From Drosophila persimilis (Eukaryota; Arthropoda; Insecta; Diptera; Drosophilidae): 64,000 nucleotides of DNA. Positions 12,122-22,317 of the stretch are shown here, in pieces. Under the pieces are notes generated by a model that ran no database searches, was not told the origin of the DNA, and saw only the letters and a program-made list of their open reading frames with translations. The DNA is taken from contig NW_020825331.1 in NCBI RefSeq assembly GCF_003286085.1, forward strand, positions 124,001-188,000. Direction: 5' to 3'. Position 1 is the first letter of the stretch. Every line of letters begins with the position of its first letter. Position numbers and translations under genes: made by a program.

Positions 12122-13123
12122 TCTTCTGCACTTCTGAACACGGCTAAGGCTACTACAGCTACATACCGTCTAAAGACTTAAGGCTTCTAAGCGTTGAAAA
12201 CTCTGCACATTTATGGATTCCAGGTCATTGCCCAAAATTAAAACATATTACCTACAGAGATCTACCAAGTCTTGGAAGGGAAAGGGTTACCCTCTCGTTG
12301 GAAAAGGAAACGCCGAACCACAACCTGATGTTTGCTTGAATTATTCCAAGGCTTCTAGGCCAAGATTTAAATTATTTGTAGACTCGATTGTGGTAGATTG
12401 TAGATTATATTGGGAACGAGAAATTGTGTCCAAGAACGATCATCGAGGGAGTAGTCTTAAGGGAAGTTAAAGGAACGTAAAAAGTGGTAGAAAACTTCAA
12501 CTTTAGCTTGATATATTTTCAGGTAAAACCACTGTGGTTACACAAGTCAAAAATCACATGACGGATTATACATTTCTCTTTCCAAATCATTATTTGTTTG
12601 GATATTGGCGCTGCAGATGCCGAGAGAAAATTATAAAAGTGCTCGAAGTGGCCATAACGCGCTTTTCTTAAATTTCTTAACACGATTTTTGGGCTTAATT
12701 GATCTCCTATTCTAGTCTATTATATTGTCAGTATATAATCCTTTATCGATTAAAAGCGAAATACTGATGAGAGAACCGAATTTTTGATTGATTTCGAAGT
12801 CTACTGAAAGCAAAGGATAGCTGCACACATACATACATCATTGACAGCTCTGCAAAGAAAAAAAAAGAAATTCTTTTGCACCTTTCAATCTCAGAGCAGA
12901 TGTTAAAAAAGAGCTCCCGTCTCTTTTTTTTTGATGGGGGCGTTCGGCCTGCGTCTGTGTGAGGCCCACACCAATTTCGACGGCCCACTTTGCACTAAGT
13001 GCGAAGACACTTTAGCAAACAATTAATTGCCGTTAGCGGCTGCTGGCGACACACCTACCCAATTCATTTTCCAATCCCTCTCAGAGCTTCCACCAGAGTT
13101 TCCCGCATTTTCCTCTATCAGGA
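12122..13123. other. Gene-free stretch
   Basis: No supported exon. It contains a 46 bp segment at 12597-12642 that recurs at 19383-19428 (listed separately) and otherwise ordinary AT-rich sequence. Confidence 0.5.
12597..12642 (+). repeat. Copy 1 of a diverged 46 bp dispersed segment
   Basis: It begins TTTGGATATTGGCGCTG and matches 19383-19428 at 40 of 46 positions by eye, in the same orientation and without gaps. The flanks do not match. It could be a remnant of a mobile element or of a shared small exon. Confidence 0.55.
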
Positions 13124-13157
13124 TATAAACGAGGTCCGGCCACGAGTGCAGTCATCC
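13124..13157 (+). promoter_or_regulatory. Candidate TATA-type core promoter
   Basis: TATAAAC at 13124-13130. About 30 bp downstream is an initiator-like GCAGTCATCC (A at 13150 or 13154). The spacing to the second A is the usual 30 bp. An ATG in good insect context (CACAATG) follows at 13215. Together these suggest a short plus-strand transcript, but I cannot confirm it. Confidence 0.3.
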
Positions 13158-13214
13158 TGCAGAGGAGAGCCAGATACGAGGAGTCGAGGAAATGGATGTG
13201 GACTAGAGGACACA

Positions 13215-13250
13215 ATGAAGACAGCTGCCAAAAAAGGCGTTACGTCGCCA
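13215..13250 (+). CDS. Candidate first coding exon, or a 14-codon ORF
   Basis: ATG at 13215 in the context CACAATG starts the peptide MKTAAKKGVTSPVK with a stop at 13257. If the weak donor GTTAAA at 13251 is used, the frame leaves in phase 0, which fits the phase of the acceptor at 13695/13696. The donor does not match the consensus well, so this exon is speculative. Confidence 0.2.
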
Positions 13251-13695
13251 GTTAAATGAAGACCCCGCCAGAGGCTGATGACACGGGGGAACGGGGCAGT
13301 GGGGCAGGGCGGCAGGAGGGCAGGGCGGCAGGAGGGGATGCGGCTGGCGAGAGGCAAATGTGGTTCGGGTTCGGGCTTGAGTGGGCATCGGGCATTGGGA
13401 TAGAAGGGTTATCATTACTTCCACATAATTTAATTTCGGCAGGCCAGCGACCATTTGCATTTCAATACCCAATACGGCGGAGGTTACCAAGGGAGCGCCA
13501 GAGGGGGAGAGCTACGTATTCATTTGTTCTTTTTCTGCCTGACGAACACCCGCACCCCGCACTGTGGACCATGGACCAGGACCAGGACTAGGAATCCGAT
13601 TTCTTTCTCTCAAAGTTTTGGCTGCGCCGCTCGTTGCACAAACTGAATTGAATCACCCAAATTATTATCCCTCCCCCCCCCTTCTATCTGTCCGC

Positions 13696-13815
13696 CAGTC
13701 TTCTAACACCCCGCCCGTCCCGCCCAAGAGTTCCGATACCGCAGCCGAAGTCTCACACGAAGTCAGTCCTCAAGCCACTGAGAAAAACAAATGGGAAAGC
13801 TATTACTTAACGTAA
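13696..13815 (+). CDS. Candidate terminal exon of an unknown plus-strand gene
   Basis: A strong pyrimidine tract with CCGCCAG acceptor precedes a 39-codon frame with non-repetitive codon use. The frame is rich in Ser, Pro, Glu and Lys (TPPVPPKSSDTAAEV near its start) and ends KWESYYLT with a TAA. The PPVPPK stretch looks like a proline-rich ligand motif and the tail is disordered. The best visible 5' partner is the ATG at 13215, but that donor is weak. The exon ends about 140 bp from the stop codon of the convergent candidate gene at 13955. Confidence 0.35.
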   Translation, partial: QSSNTPPVPPKSSDTAAEVSHEVSPQATEKNKWESYYLT

Positions 13816-13954
13816 GAAAACGTATTGGAAGAGATTTAATTGAAGGCTAGAGAAGAGATTTAGCCGGAAATCTTAAGGTATTAGTCATCTATAAGTCCGC
13901 CAATATACATTTAAACTATTTAAACTTGGGTTCTTCCTCATATGTACATATCTT

Positions 13955-14218
13955 CTATCCATGAATGAATATTTGCCTTTTTTCACTACAATATTCCATA
14001 TACATATGTATATCTATGATCTTCAGTTGATCGTCCAACAAATTGTAAATTCTGAGCCTCTCTTCTAGACAAGTGTATTCCTCATAAGCTTCTCTAGCTT
14101 TCCTTTCCTCGTCTTTCATCCTTGACTTTAATTTTCTCTCAGTGTAATTGACTGAGATGCTGGCGGCTTCATTTGCTGCTGCTCCTGCTGCTGTTGCTGC
14201 CAGATTTTCCATCATCAT
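13955..14218 (-). CDS. Candidate small charged helical protein (87 codons)
   Basis: The frame starts with ATGATGATG at 14218, has an in-frame TGA immediately upstream, and stops with TAG at 13955. An alanine-rich N-terminus (residues 6-18) is followed by a highly charged helix-forming segment (KLKSRMKDEERKAREAYEEY and on to about residue 65) that could be a coiled coil, then a mixed tail. It has no signal peptide and no domain I recognise. Its start context and first five residues (MMMEN) match the candidate gene at 12121. The alanine part comes from a GCT/CAG-type run, which weakens the coding case there; the charged part does not. Confidence 0.42.
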   Translation of the reverse strand: MMMENLAATAAGAAANEAASISVNYTERKLKSRMKDEERKAREAYEEYTCLEERLRIYNLLDDQLKIIDIHMYMEYCSEKRQIFIHG

Positions 14219-14622
14219 TCATAACAAAAGCAGTTGGCAGTTGCAGTCGCCTCCTTTTGCCGCTTCCCGCTACTCTCCGCTACCCGCTCCCCCATCCACC
14301 CACACCCACTTGAGGGGTGGGCGGCTTTCTCCCACGCAGGAACATTTTTTCAACAATTTTTTTTGTGACATTTCCGCTTGCATTTGGCAAGCGGAAACGT
14401 CAGTAGCCCATTGGACAATCAGGCTTTGGACGTGGCCAGGAAGAGTTCTTGGTTTTGTTGTAGGACATTGTTTGGTGTTGATGGCTGCTCATGAATAACA
14501 AATGCTGGGCACACGGACACACGGGCACGAACAGGTACGAGTACGAGTAGATCCCTATCGTTCTCCCGTCTCCCTATCCCGTATCTCCTTTATGCCATCT
14601 ATCTAACTCCTTTTCAACATAG

Positions 14623-14648
14623 CTCTCTCTCTCTCTCTCTCTCTCTCT
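14623..14648. repeat. (CT)n microsatellite
   Basis: Thirteen CT units. Confidence 0.9.
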
Positions 14649-16074
14649 GTGTTCTTCTTTTTATTTATACTCTGGTAGAAGGGGTCCATTCATTTTGCAT
14701 ATAAGTTTGTATAGTAGAATCCCATAGCCAAATACCAATGGAAGTGTTCGATCAAATATGTACATCTGAACTCTTTTCATTGACTTTAGTAGTCACTCGA
14801 TTCTCTATTCTCTTTGGTCTCTGGCAGGGTATTCAATGCGTTTGCCCATTGAAGCCAGTATTTCCTTTTTGATTTGCTATAAATTGTTCATTGATTTGTG
14901 GTCAATCGAGTGCAAAGACGTCCATCCATCGCTGGCCATTTCACTTGCCAAAAATGAAAGATACGAGCAACAAAAAAATATTTGTGCTAACCAATTAAAT
15001 CATTTTTATAGCCAAATTCTGTACAAATTTGGGCTAAAGTCCAATTGCCCTCTCTCGGCCTGCTGTTGGCCCTCGAACAAGGCTGTGCTTTTGATTGATG
15101 CCGGATAAGGCTGGAGCTGAATCTGAATCCCAGTTTGAGTGGCTTTGGAGCCACGTTAACAGACAACAAGTCCACAGACGCCAGACGCCAGACGAGAATC
15201 GGCCGCAATAATCAAAGCCTAAACGTCAATTTCAGTTTGGTTTTCGGGGGAATCACAGAGTGGACTGCTACTGGGATTGTGAGACTCGTGCAGAGATAGA
15301 CACATAGATAGAGAATGGATATGGTGGATAAGGGCAGAAGCTGGAGGAGTACGTCGATGTCTCATTGAAATGTCAATTGCATTTTACAATGGCCTTCTTC
15401 CTGGAGGGGAATACCCATTCCCCAATACCACAAATCCCCAATTCCCTTTTCCATATCCATTCTCATCTATTTTTTTTATTTGGAAAATCTATTGTGTGTG
15501 TGTCTCTCTCTCTCTTTTAGTCCCTGTGAGTGTGTAAGTATTTCAATATGCCCGTAAAATGACTCAATACGAGTATCTGATGGATGGTTCATCCATCAAA
15601 CGTCAACTGTTCAGGGAATGATGAACGTTCCATCCGGCGGCACAAGGTCTTTTAATTGATAGCCCCTAAAGATTCCATCAAATCAATTGATAATTATGAA
15701 AGATAATTTATTAAAGCCTCTAGGTAGACTTGGCAATTGAAAGTACCTACAGAGAAGGCTACAGAAGACACTTTGTAAGGTAGGTAGCACTATTGCTTAC
15801 AGGATTTTAATGATGAAGATAGTTCAAGTTCCTATAGTTAAACCTTAACTTCCAGTACGAGGTGTCTTTCGATCCATCAGTTCGGCATCATCGGTAGAAC
15901 ACAAAAATGTGTGATTTAAAAGCAAAAATCTATTAATCTGTACGCATTTAAAACATCGTATATATATGTACGTACATACATATGTATATTCACCTGATTC
16001 GTTAGCCTTTTTTTTTTTTTTGGTTTATCCCCTGAGCAGTTGCCATGACAATTTCTATACGGATAAAACCATCA

Positions 16075-16120
16075 TCTGTATATGTATCTGTATCTGTATC
16101 TGTATCTGTATCTGCATCTG
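16075..16120. repeat. (CTGTAT)n hexamer run
   Basis: About seven CTGTAT-type units, the last ones diverged. Confidence 0.85.
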
Positions 16121-16959
16121 CTCATAGATACGTATATACAATTGAGCATTGAGAGAATGAATGCAATAATCTATTGAGCCGACTCGATTTAATAACTGGC
16201 GCGATTTGCTGTTTGTCATATTTCATAGTCGATGGCACGCCCATTACTAAGGACGCCCCATTCCATAACCGAAAGGATAAAAAGCTGAATGGGGATGGGC
16301 TGCTATAGAAATTCATTTTTCTGCAACGCGGACACATTTGCCAGCACGAACGTAGTCCTCCAGGGAGCTTGGGAGGGTGAGCTGCAAATCTATACGAGAT
16401 GGACTGCCAAACCAGATGGCAGAACAGAACCCCTCCCTGACTAAGCCCCTGGCCAGCTGCAGGCCTGCAGCTCCCCCAAAGAACCGGCTTTTTGGGGAGG
16501 GAGCCACGGCATTAACGAGAACCATCTGAATTGAAATGCGAATGAAAAATGTGCGCTCTGCACATTCTGCAGCGATTGTCAAGAGCGCTAATAAATTTCC
16601 ACTTGCCACCGCTCAATGCTCAGCCCAAATGCAACTCATCCCGGTACCAATCCCATCCATATCATATCCCATTCCATTCCATTCCATTCCAGCCCATCCT
16701 AGCTTATTAGTCACCAGCGGCAGGTTTTTTGGAACATTTGTATAAATCATTGCGGCCTTTGGGCGAGGGAAAGTACAAAATGCGATTGGCATTCTCTAAA
16801 AGTGTGCAACTGTCACCTGAGTCGGGTGTTTGCGTTTTGAAAATATTACACCCAAGGGGGGCATTGTGTTTATGGCCAATATTTATATATACTAGTCGAT
16901 GTCATCCAGATCCTTGAGAAACTATAGTTTCTATGGCAATAAATGACGATGATTCTGTT

Positions 16960-17886
16960 GTTTGATTTTTAAGGATAATGAGCGTAGATCGCGAATAGAT
17001 GCTAGGTGCCTTACGAGATTGTAAGTGGCTTGTCCGTTCTCCGCCCGTGCCATTCGTAGCGAGTGTATCAGTTCGCTTATGGGCAATTTATGGCGAGAAC
17101 CAACGTCATTCGCATCATTCGAAGACCTAAGGGAACCGAGCTGTAAGCTTACAAAGTAAGAGCAAAACGTGGGGGAACGTTATGAGTTTTAAGATAATTT
17201 TGAAAATTTAGAGATATACGTTTTATAGTGAGATCTGAACAGAAGTGCGGATACCAAATTTTGGTTACTCTAGCCTTAATAGTCTCTGAGATTTGTGGAT
17301 GCCCCAGATTTTCGTCCTTGTGGCGAAATTTTGACACAAAACGGTCAAGGTCCGATATTACAGGAGTGTAAGTACCAAATTTGATTGCTCTGGCTCTTAT
17401 AGGTTCTGAGATGCTTGAAACCTGTGTGTTAGAGAGAGACAGAGCGAGAAGGAATGAAATTGTTTTCTTGATTCTCCCTGGGACAGATTATAATAATAAT
17501 TATACGATCTGGTTCAGATCTTACACTCTAGAACATATAGTCATCTTCTACGATACTTGAATTTGTCGAGCCCACAGATTTTCGCCTTTTGTGGGGGCGG
17601 AAGTGGGCGGGGCAAAGTTTTGAAATATTTTTGTAGCAGTGACATATCACAGAAGTCCGGATATAAAACGTCGTTGCTCTAGCTCTTATAGTCTTTGAGC
17701 ACTAGGCGCTGATAGGGACGGACAGACGGACAGACAGACATGGCTCAATCGACTCGGCTATTGATGCTGATCAAGAATATATATACTTTATGGGGTCGGA
17801 AACGATTCCTTCTGGACGTTACACACATCCATTTTCACCACAAATCTAATATACCCCAATACTCATTTTGAGTATCGGGTATAAAA
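16960..17886 (-). mobile_element. INE-1 / mini-me type element (Helitron-related, non-autonomous)
   Basis: The right end reads TATACCCGATACTC on the minus strand. Next comes the diagnostic mini-me arrangement: a TA run (17777-17786), a conserved core of about 35 bp (17741-17777, ATCGACTCGGCTATTGAT type), and a GACR/GTCY tetranucleotide run (17716-17740). The body contains the familiar phrases about CGCCCAC, GGCGAAAATCTGTGG and GCTCTAGCTCTTATAG. The last phrase occurs three times (about 17265, 17383 and 17673), each preceded by a sequence like GAAGTSCGGATA. The left boundary is uncertain; similarity to the known family fades near 17000. There is no coding capacity. Two-part microsatellites around a conserved core are described for mini-me/INE-1 elements. 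Confidence 0.8.
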
Positions 17887-19256
17887 ATAGGAATACGACG
17901 ACTTGTACCTGACTTCTGTCTCTCTCAAACGAAAAACTGTTCGTATCCCTGGAAAACTATAATGAAACCATGAACCCGAGACACATCTTCTCTGTACACA
18001 GATTGATTTGAGCCCAAGCCATACAAAGAGCCATTGATAATTGCATTCATATGTGCCTTCGGGGTCCACCCAAGTCTCGGCCTCCGCTCTGATAATTCAC
18101 TTTATCCTGCATCTAGCAGGTACAGTTGTGTTCGGGTAATTGCTGCACCGTTCATAAATACGTGTACAATGCATTCGGCAAGTGCAGCCTTTGAAAAGTG
18201 TCAAATTCAACACCAAGGCCAGCCCAGTCCTTGACGTTTGTCCGGACACCGGGGTGCAGTCCGGGGCAGAGCCCACAGTCCAGGCTAAAATTGAGGCTGG
18301 CTGAATAAACAAGCGGTCAGACGCTGTGCTCTTGCTCCCAAGCAAAACAAAAGCAAATAGAAAAAGTTTTTAGAAATTCGAATCATGTAACGAAATACGG
18401 TCCAAAATTCAAAAGTCCCAAAACACAGACATGCACAAGCATGCCCAAACATGAAGTGGGACGGGGACGGGTACGGGTACCGGGAGCTTTAGACTTTAAT
18501 AAGACTTTTGTGTACCCAAGGGGCGGCCCTCACTGTCGCCATCCTTCAGCCCCGATGCTCCACCGCTTCCATGGCCTCAGACAAAATGTTGTGTGTAAGC
18601 TTCAATGTTGTAATTTATGTGCCTGAGTGGGGGATGACATGCACGAGCCCAAGGTGTGTTTATCGGTAGGACGGTAGGTGAGTCCCCGCTCTCTGGTTTC
18701 CCCAAGTATCCCAGTGCATTCACTCAGTGCACTCACTGACTTACCCACTCGTGAATATGGCTTGCAGGAGCCATTGCTCGAACTGCAGTAAAATGCATTG
18801 GCCATGTATGAGTGCCAGTGGGGGTGTGGGTGGGCGGGGGGCGCAACATGTGCTTATAATTATGTTTTCTCTGTGTGCTCATTTTTGGGAACCGCTTGCC
18901 GTTGCTGTTGTCCTGCTCTGGCCGGCCAGACACGTGCCTACGCCCACCTTCTGTGCATACAAATTACAAGCACAGGCCACACACACAGTCGGACACCCTT
19001 CATGCTGCCGCCTGGGGCATGGCACGGCACGGCACAGCACAGCACAATCGGATCCCAACGAACCTGACCTCAAGCTGCAATTGTAGACGCCTAATTTGAG
19101 GTCAGAGTAACGTGCAGCAAAACGCACCCGAAGGCAGCTTCCAAAAATGTTGCCGCTTGCATTTCAAATGCAACGAACAAAAGAGTGCTAACAACAAGAA
19201 AAGGATACTTTTCCTTCCTTTGGCAGCTATGCACATGATATTGTAATCCGATTTAT
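17887..19256. other. Gene-free stretch
   Basis: I see nothing coding. GC-rich simple patches (GGGACGGGTACGGGTACC near 18460, GGCACGGCAC near 19020) and ordinary sequence. Confidence 0.5.
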
Positions 19257-19439
19257 ATGACTACAGATGCTAGATTTTGTTTGGAATATCTTAATGCAAA
19301 TTATTGGATTTTCTCCGACAAAGTTTTCCTTTGGCAACTAAAAACGAATCACCAAACATATGAAAAGTCCGCACATACATTTTTTGGATATTGGCGCTGG
19401 TGGTGCCGAGTGAAAATCATGAAAGTGCGCAAACTATAA
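19257..19439 (+). CDS. Weak candidate: 60-codon frame containing copy 2 of the 46 bp segment
   Basis: ATG at 19257, stop at 19437. The peptide is rich in aromatic residues and cysteine and ends with a Trp/Arg/Lys-rich tail (FGYWRWWCRVKIMKV). The last third is the 46 bp segment shared with 12597-12642, where the same frame reads FGYWRCRCREKIIKV. The protein-level resemblance across the two copies is better than random, but most of the ORF has no counterpart at the first site. Confidence 0.18.
   Translation: MTTDARFCLEYLNANYWIFSDKVFLWQLKTNHQTYEKSAHTFFGYWRWWCRVKIMKVRKL
19383..19428 (+). repeat. Copy 2 of the 46 bp dispersed segment
   Basis: 40 of 46 positions match 12597-12642 in direct orientation; six substitutions and no indels. 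Confidence 0.55.
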
Positions 19440-19462
19440 AACAGATCAAAAGATCCTGCAGA

Positions 19463-19705
19463 CCTCTAGGGCTGCTTCTGCTGCTGCTGGAGTTCGAAGA
19501 GCTTGGGCAAGAGAGTGCCTCTGTTGGGCAATTGGGTAATGCCCCTAATGACCTCTTATTCCATATAATTTGTGGCCAAAAGGCAGAGGTTGAGGATCTG
19601 CCCGATGCCAAGACCATCTATGTTTTTCGAAGCAAAAGAAGTGCTACGATGTGTGCCATTTCAATGGATTTAAGGGGCAATCCAAGAAACTTGGTAGCTC
19701 ATTGA
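19463..19705 (+). CDS. Weak candidate terminal exon (81 codons, acidic)
   Basis: The frame follows a CCTGCAG acceptor-like site at 19461 and runs to a TGA at 19703-19705. The composition is non-repetitive apart from a leucine run at the start. The middle is acidic and the end basic (KAEVEDLPDAKTIYVFRSKR near the middle). No ATG is available in the first half, so it would need an upstream exon. The minus strand is also open over part of it. I recognise no domain. Confidence 0.22.
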   Translation, partial: PLGLLLLLLEFEELGQESASVGQLGNAPNDLLFHIICGQKAEVEDLPDAKTIYVFRSKRSATMCAISMDLRGNPRNLVAH

Positions 19706-19994
19706 AATTGTAGGAGTTCCTGGAACTTCGTACCCAGTTTTCCGCGTCTTACCGCTTGATTGATATTTTTTCTGGATTTTCGCACTCTCTGGCTCTTAAA
19801 GCAGTGACCAAACGAGGCATTGAATATTTGTAGTACATATCGCACATTGTGGATACTCTTTTTGTTTTGTGCATTACCTTGTACTTGATATACCTTGAGG
19901 ACACCTCGCCTTTAAAGCCATCAGGGCCGCAGCGACCACCGGCGAAGCCGACGACAATTTACACCGCAGCACGCAAAACGCTTGTCACTTGCAG

Positions 19995-20013
19995 CCCCCC
20001 CCCCCCCCCCCCC
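19995..20013. repeat. Poly-C tract (19 bases) followed by CA repeat
   Basis: An uninterrupted C run followed by ACACACACA. The exact length is uncertain because such tracts are error-prone in sequencing and assembly. Confidence 0.8.
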
Positions 20014-20455
20014 ACACACACAGCCCGCCACACGGCCCGAATCAGGGCCTGGAGCGAGGATGCAAAAGAGAGGCCAACAAATCCATTCAGCGATTTGTGC
20101 CAAATGTCGGCCGCTGTCTTTTGTCTTTTGTATGCGCGCAGTGACCTGCAAAAATGGCAGACGCTCATTGTTTGCCCTGGACCACTCGCCCACTCGCCCA
20201 CTCGCCCACACTCCCGCTCTATCTGCCTGTTCCCCTGCTCCATTACTGTTTGTTCTGTTTGCACCTGCTGTTGTACGGGTGAGAGATGGAGAGAGAGCGA
20301 ATTTAGCGGGCAGCCAAGTGCGTAGCTCTTGCCCACTCTACCGCCCCATCTCTTATCCAGCAAATTCTGCATTTAATTTAATTCATCACACCGCAGTCGG
20401 TGCCGGAGTCGCCGTCGCCGTTGCATTCACAGTTATTGCCATTTTGCTTTTCGGA

Positions 20456-20603
20456 GAAGGGTATAATGCTTTTGCAAAGCAAACGTTTAGAACGGGTGAA
20501 CACATATATTATTGTATATTTAGCTGTCGCATAAAGGATCATAAAGGTCTTAGTAAAAATCACTTTGAAACATAGCAAGGGTATCAAAGACTTCGGTTCG
20601 ACG
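20456..20603 (+). repeat. Short dispersed element, GGGTAT-bounded
   Basis: The left end GAAGGGTATAATGCTTTTG and right end GCAAGGGTATCAAAGACTTC resemble the two ends of a common Drosophila dispersed repeat whose ends read GAGGGTATTATAATT and GCAAGGGTATATAAACTTCGG. The interior is short and non-coding. It is related in style to the remnants at 40461, 63228 and 35118. Confidence 0.4.
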
Positions 20604-22283
20604 GAGCTGGCATTCTTTTTCGTGTTTTTTTTTTTGCATGTAATTTCTATTTTCCTTCTTTTCTTTGGCGTTTCTGTCGCGTTTGCCCAAAATGCTGCTG
20701 CAGTCTTTTCTTCCGCTGCTGCTGCCGCTGCTATCTCGTTTCTTTGTTCGCTGATGCCCTTGGAAGGGGAGTGGGAGTGTGGGTGCAGGGTGTAGACTGA
20801 GGGCAGGATGCAGCAAATATTGTCTTTGCACAGTCTCAGCTTTGACAGTCCTTATGCCCCGCACCCTCCTGGCAGAATCCCTGCATTTATGCTCACCATT
20901 CTTCTTGATTTGTTTGTTGGCTTGTGTATGTGTGTGTAGAGCTAATATAGGGGGTGGGGGCGAGTGGTATCCAAAGTATTTTTGTCACGAATTCAATAAA
21001 TGATTTTTAAGCACGTTTTTATTACTTTTGCTTATTGCTGGAAAATGTTCCAGGCCTGGATATGGAATAATTTTCCACCTGCTGCTCCGCCCATGGCTTT
21101 CTGGCTTTTCTACACTGATACCCAGTATCTAAAATTTGTTTGCATATATTTTGTATTCAATTTATACACATTCAGACAGGACAAGCCCTAGTTACACTTT
21201 ATGGCCATATATCAAGTTTATTAAAATTGTAAAAGTGCCTCCTAGTCGTATACTTAATTAAAATTTAACTTTATTCTCGCAGGGTATCTCTATAGTCGGC
21301 TACTGGCCATTCGGGCAGCTTAATTCTCCTACTTATTTGCTTCAGAAATGATGGCTTTATTTATGGGTTTTCTTGGGCTCTACGACTGCCCCGAAGAACG
21401 AAAGGAGGGTATTGCGTGTGCATGAGTCATCCGCCAAGACAGGAAAAGACCTTGCAACCCTCCCAAAGAAAAGAAAGGAACAAGTGTTCACTTCATACAA
21501 GAAAATGCACTTTGCTAATGAATTAAATTGTCTTCTTGCTGTCCGCAGTCGGAGTCGACTGCGGTCAAAGTTATGTAAGTTTATGCTACTTCTTCTACAG
21601 AGCTCGAGGATATTCTGTATCCAATGCAGTACAAATGGAGCTACCAAAAACCCCTGTAATTCGAAGAGCCCTCCAGCTGGAGTATGGAACAAGCAGTGCT
21701 ACTGGGTCCCCTATTCCTAGTCGGATTATACGGTATCCTCCAGTCGGAGTACCGGCTTTACTATATAGTTTTAATATCGTGATGTCTTTTTTTGTCTTGG
21801 TGTCGATTTGGAACCGTTTCACTTTCGCAATTTCAATTTGAACAATCGGTAAAATCTTCAGTTCGTATTTTTGTAATTTTTCTTTTGGCACTTTCTTTGC
21901 GGAGCTTTAAGAGTTTTAGCGTTTGTTGCAACTGCATACGTTTTGGCTCCATCAATAAATCATTGAGCAGACAACGACGCGGCACGGTTGTTAAAAGCAC
22001 TCCTCTCCTCCGTCCGCTCTCTGGCGCGCTGTCAGTGGCGGGGCAACCGCAAGTCAGCAGGTCCCTGGGACCCCTCTTCGGAGCATGCCCCCTTTTTTGT
22101 GCGGCTTGTGTGTGAGCCCTTGTACAGTTATATAGATATAGACGGCACGGCATATCAATATTCCGCATAGACGGATTGTATTTTCAATATTTGCGCAGCG
22201 GCAGCAAACAGAAGAATGAAGTAGAAGGAAAAGAGGGGTAGACCAGAGCGCAGTGTGTATTAGAGGGAAGAGGGAAGAAAAGG

Positions 22284-22285
<2 letters not shown>

Positions 22286-22314
<29 letters not shown>
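22286..22314. repeat. (GA)n microsatellite
   Basis: About fourteen GA units. Such a run is a potential GAGA-factor site cluster, but there is no promoter nearby. Confidence 0.9.

Positions 22315-22317
<3 letters not shown>

Larger units (their letters stand above)
14219..16959. other. Gene-free stretch
   Basis: No supported exon. It holds a CT run (14623-14648), a CTGTAT run (16075-16120), a CATTC run (16670-16690), an AT-rich near-palindrome around ATGTACGTACATACATATG (about 15960-15990), and a possible remnant with ATACTC and GGGTATT borders at about 14665-14838. Confidence 0.5.

Noticed and set aside
16960-17886. A coding gene on either strand here
   Set aside because: All frames are short and the sequence is explained by an INE-1/mini-me element.
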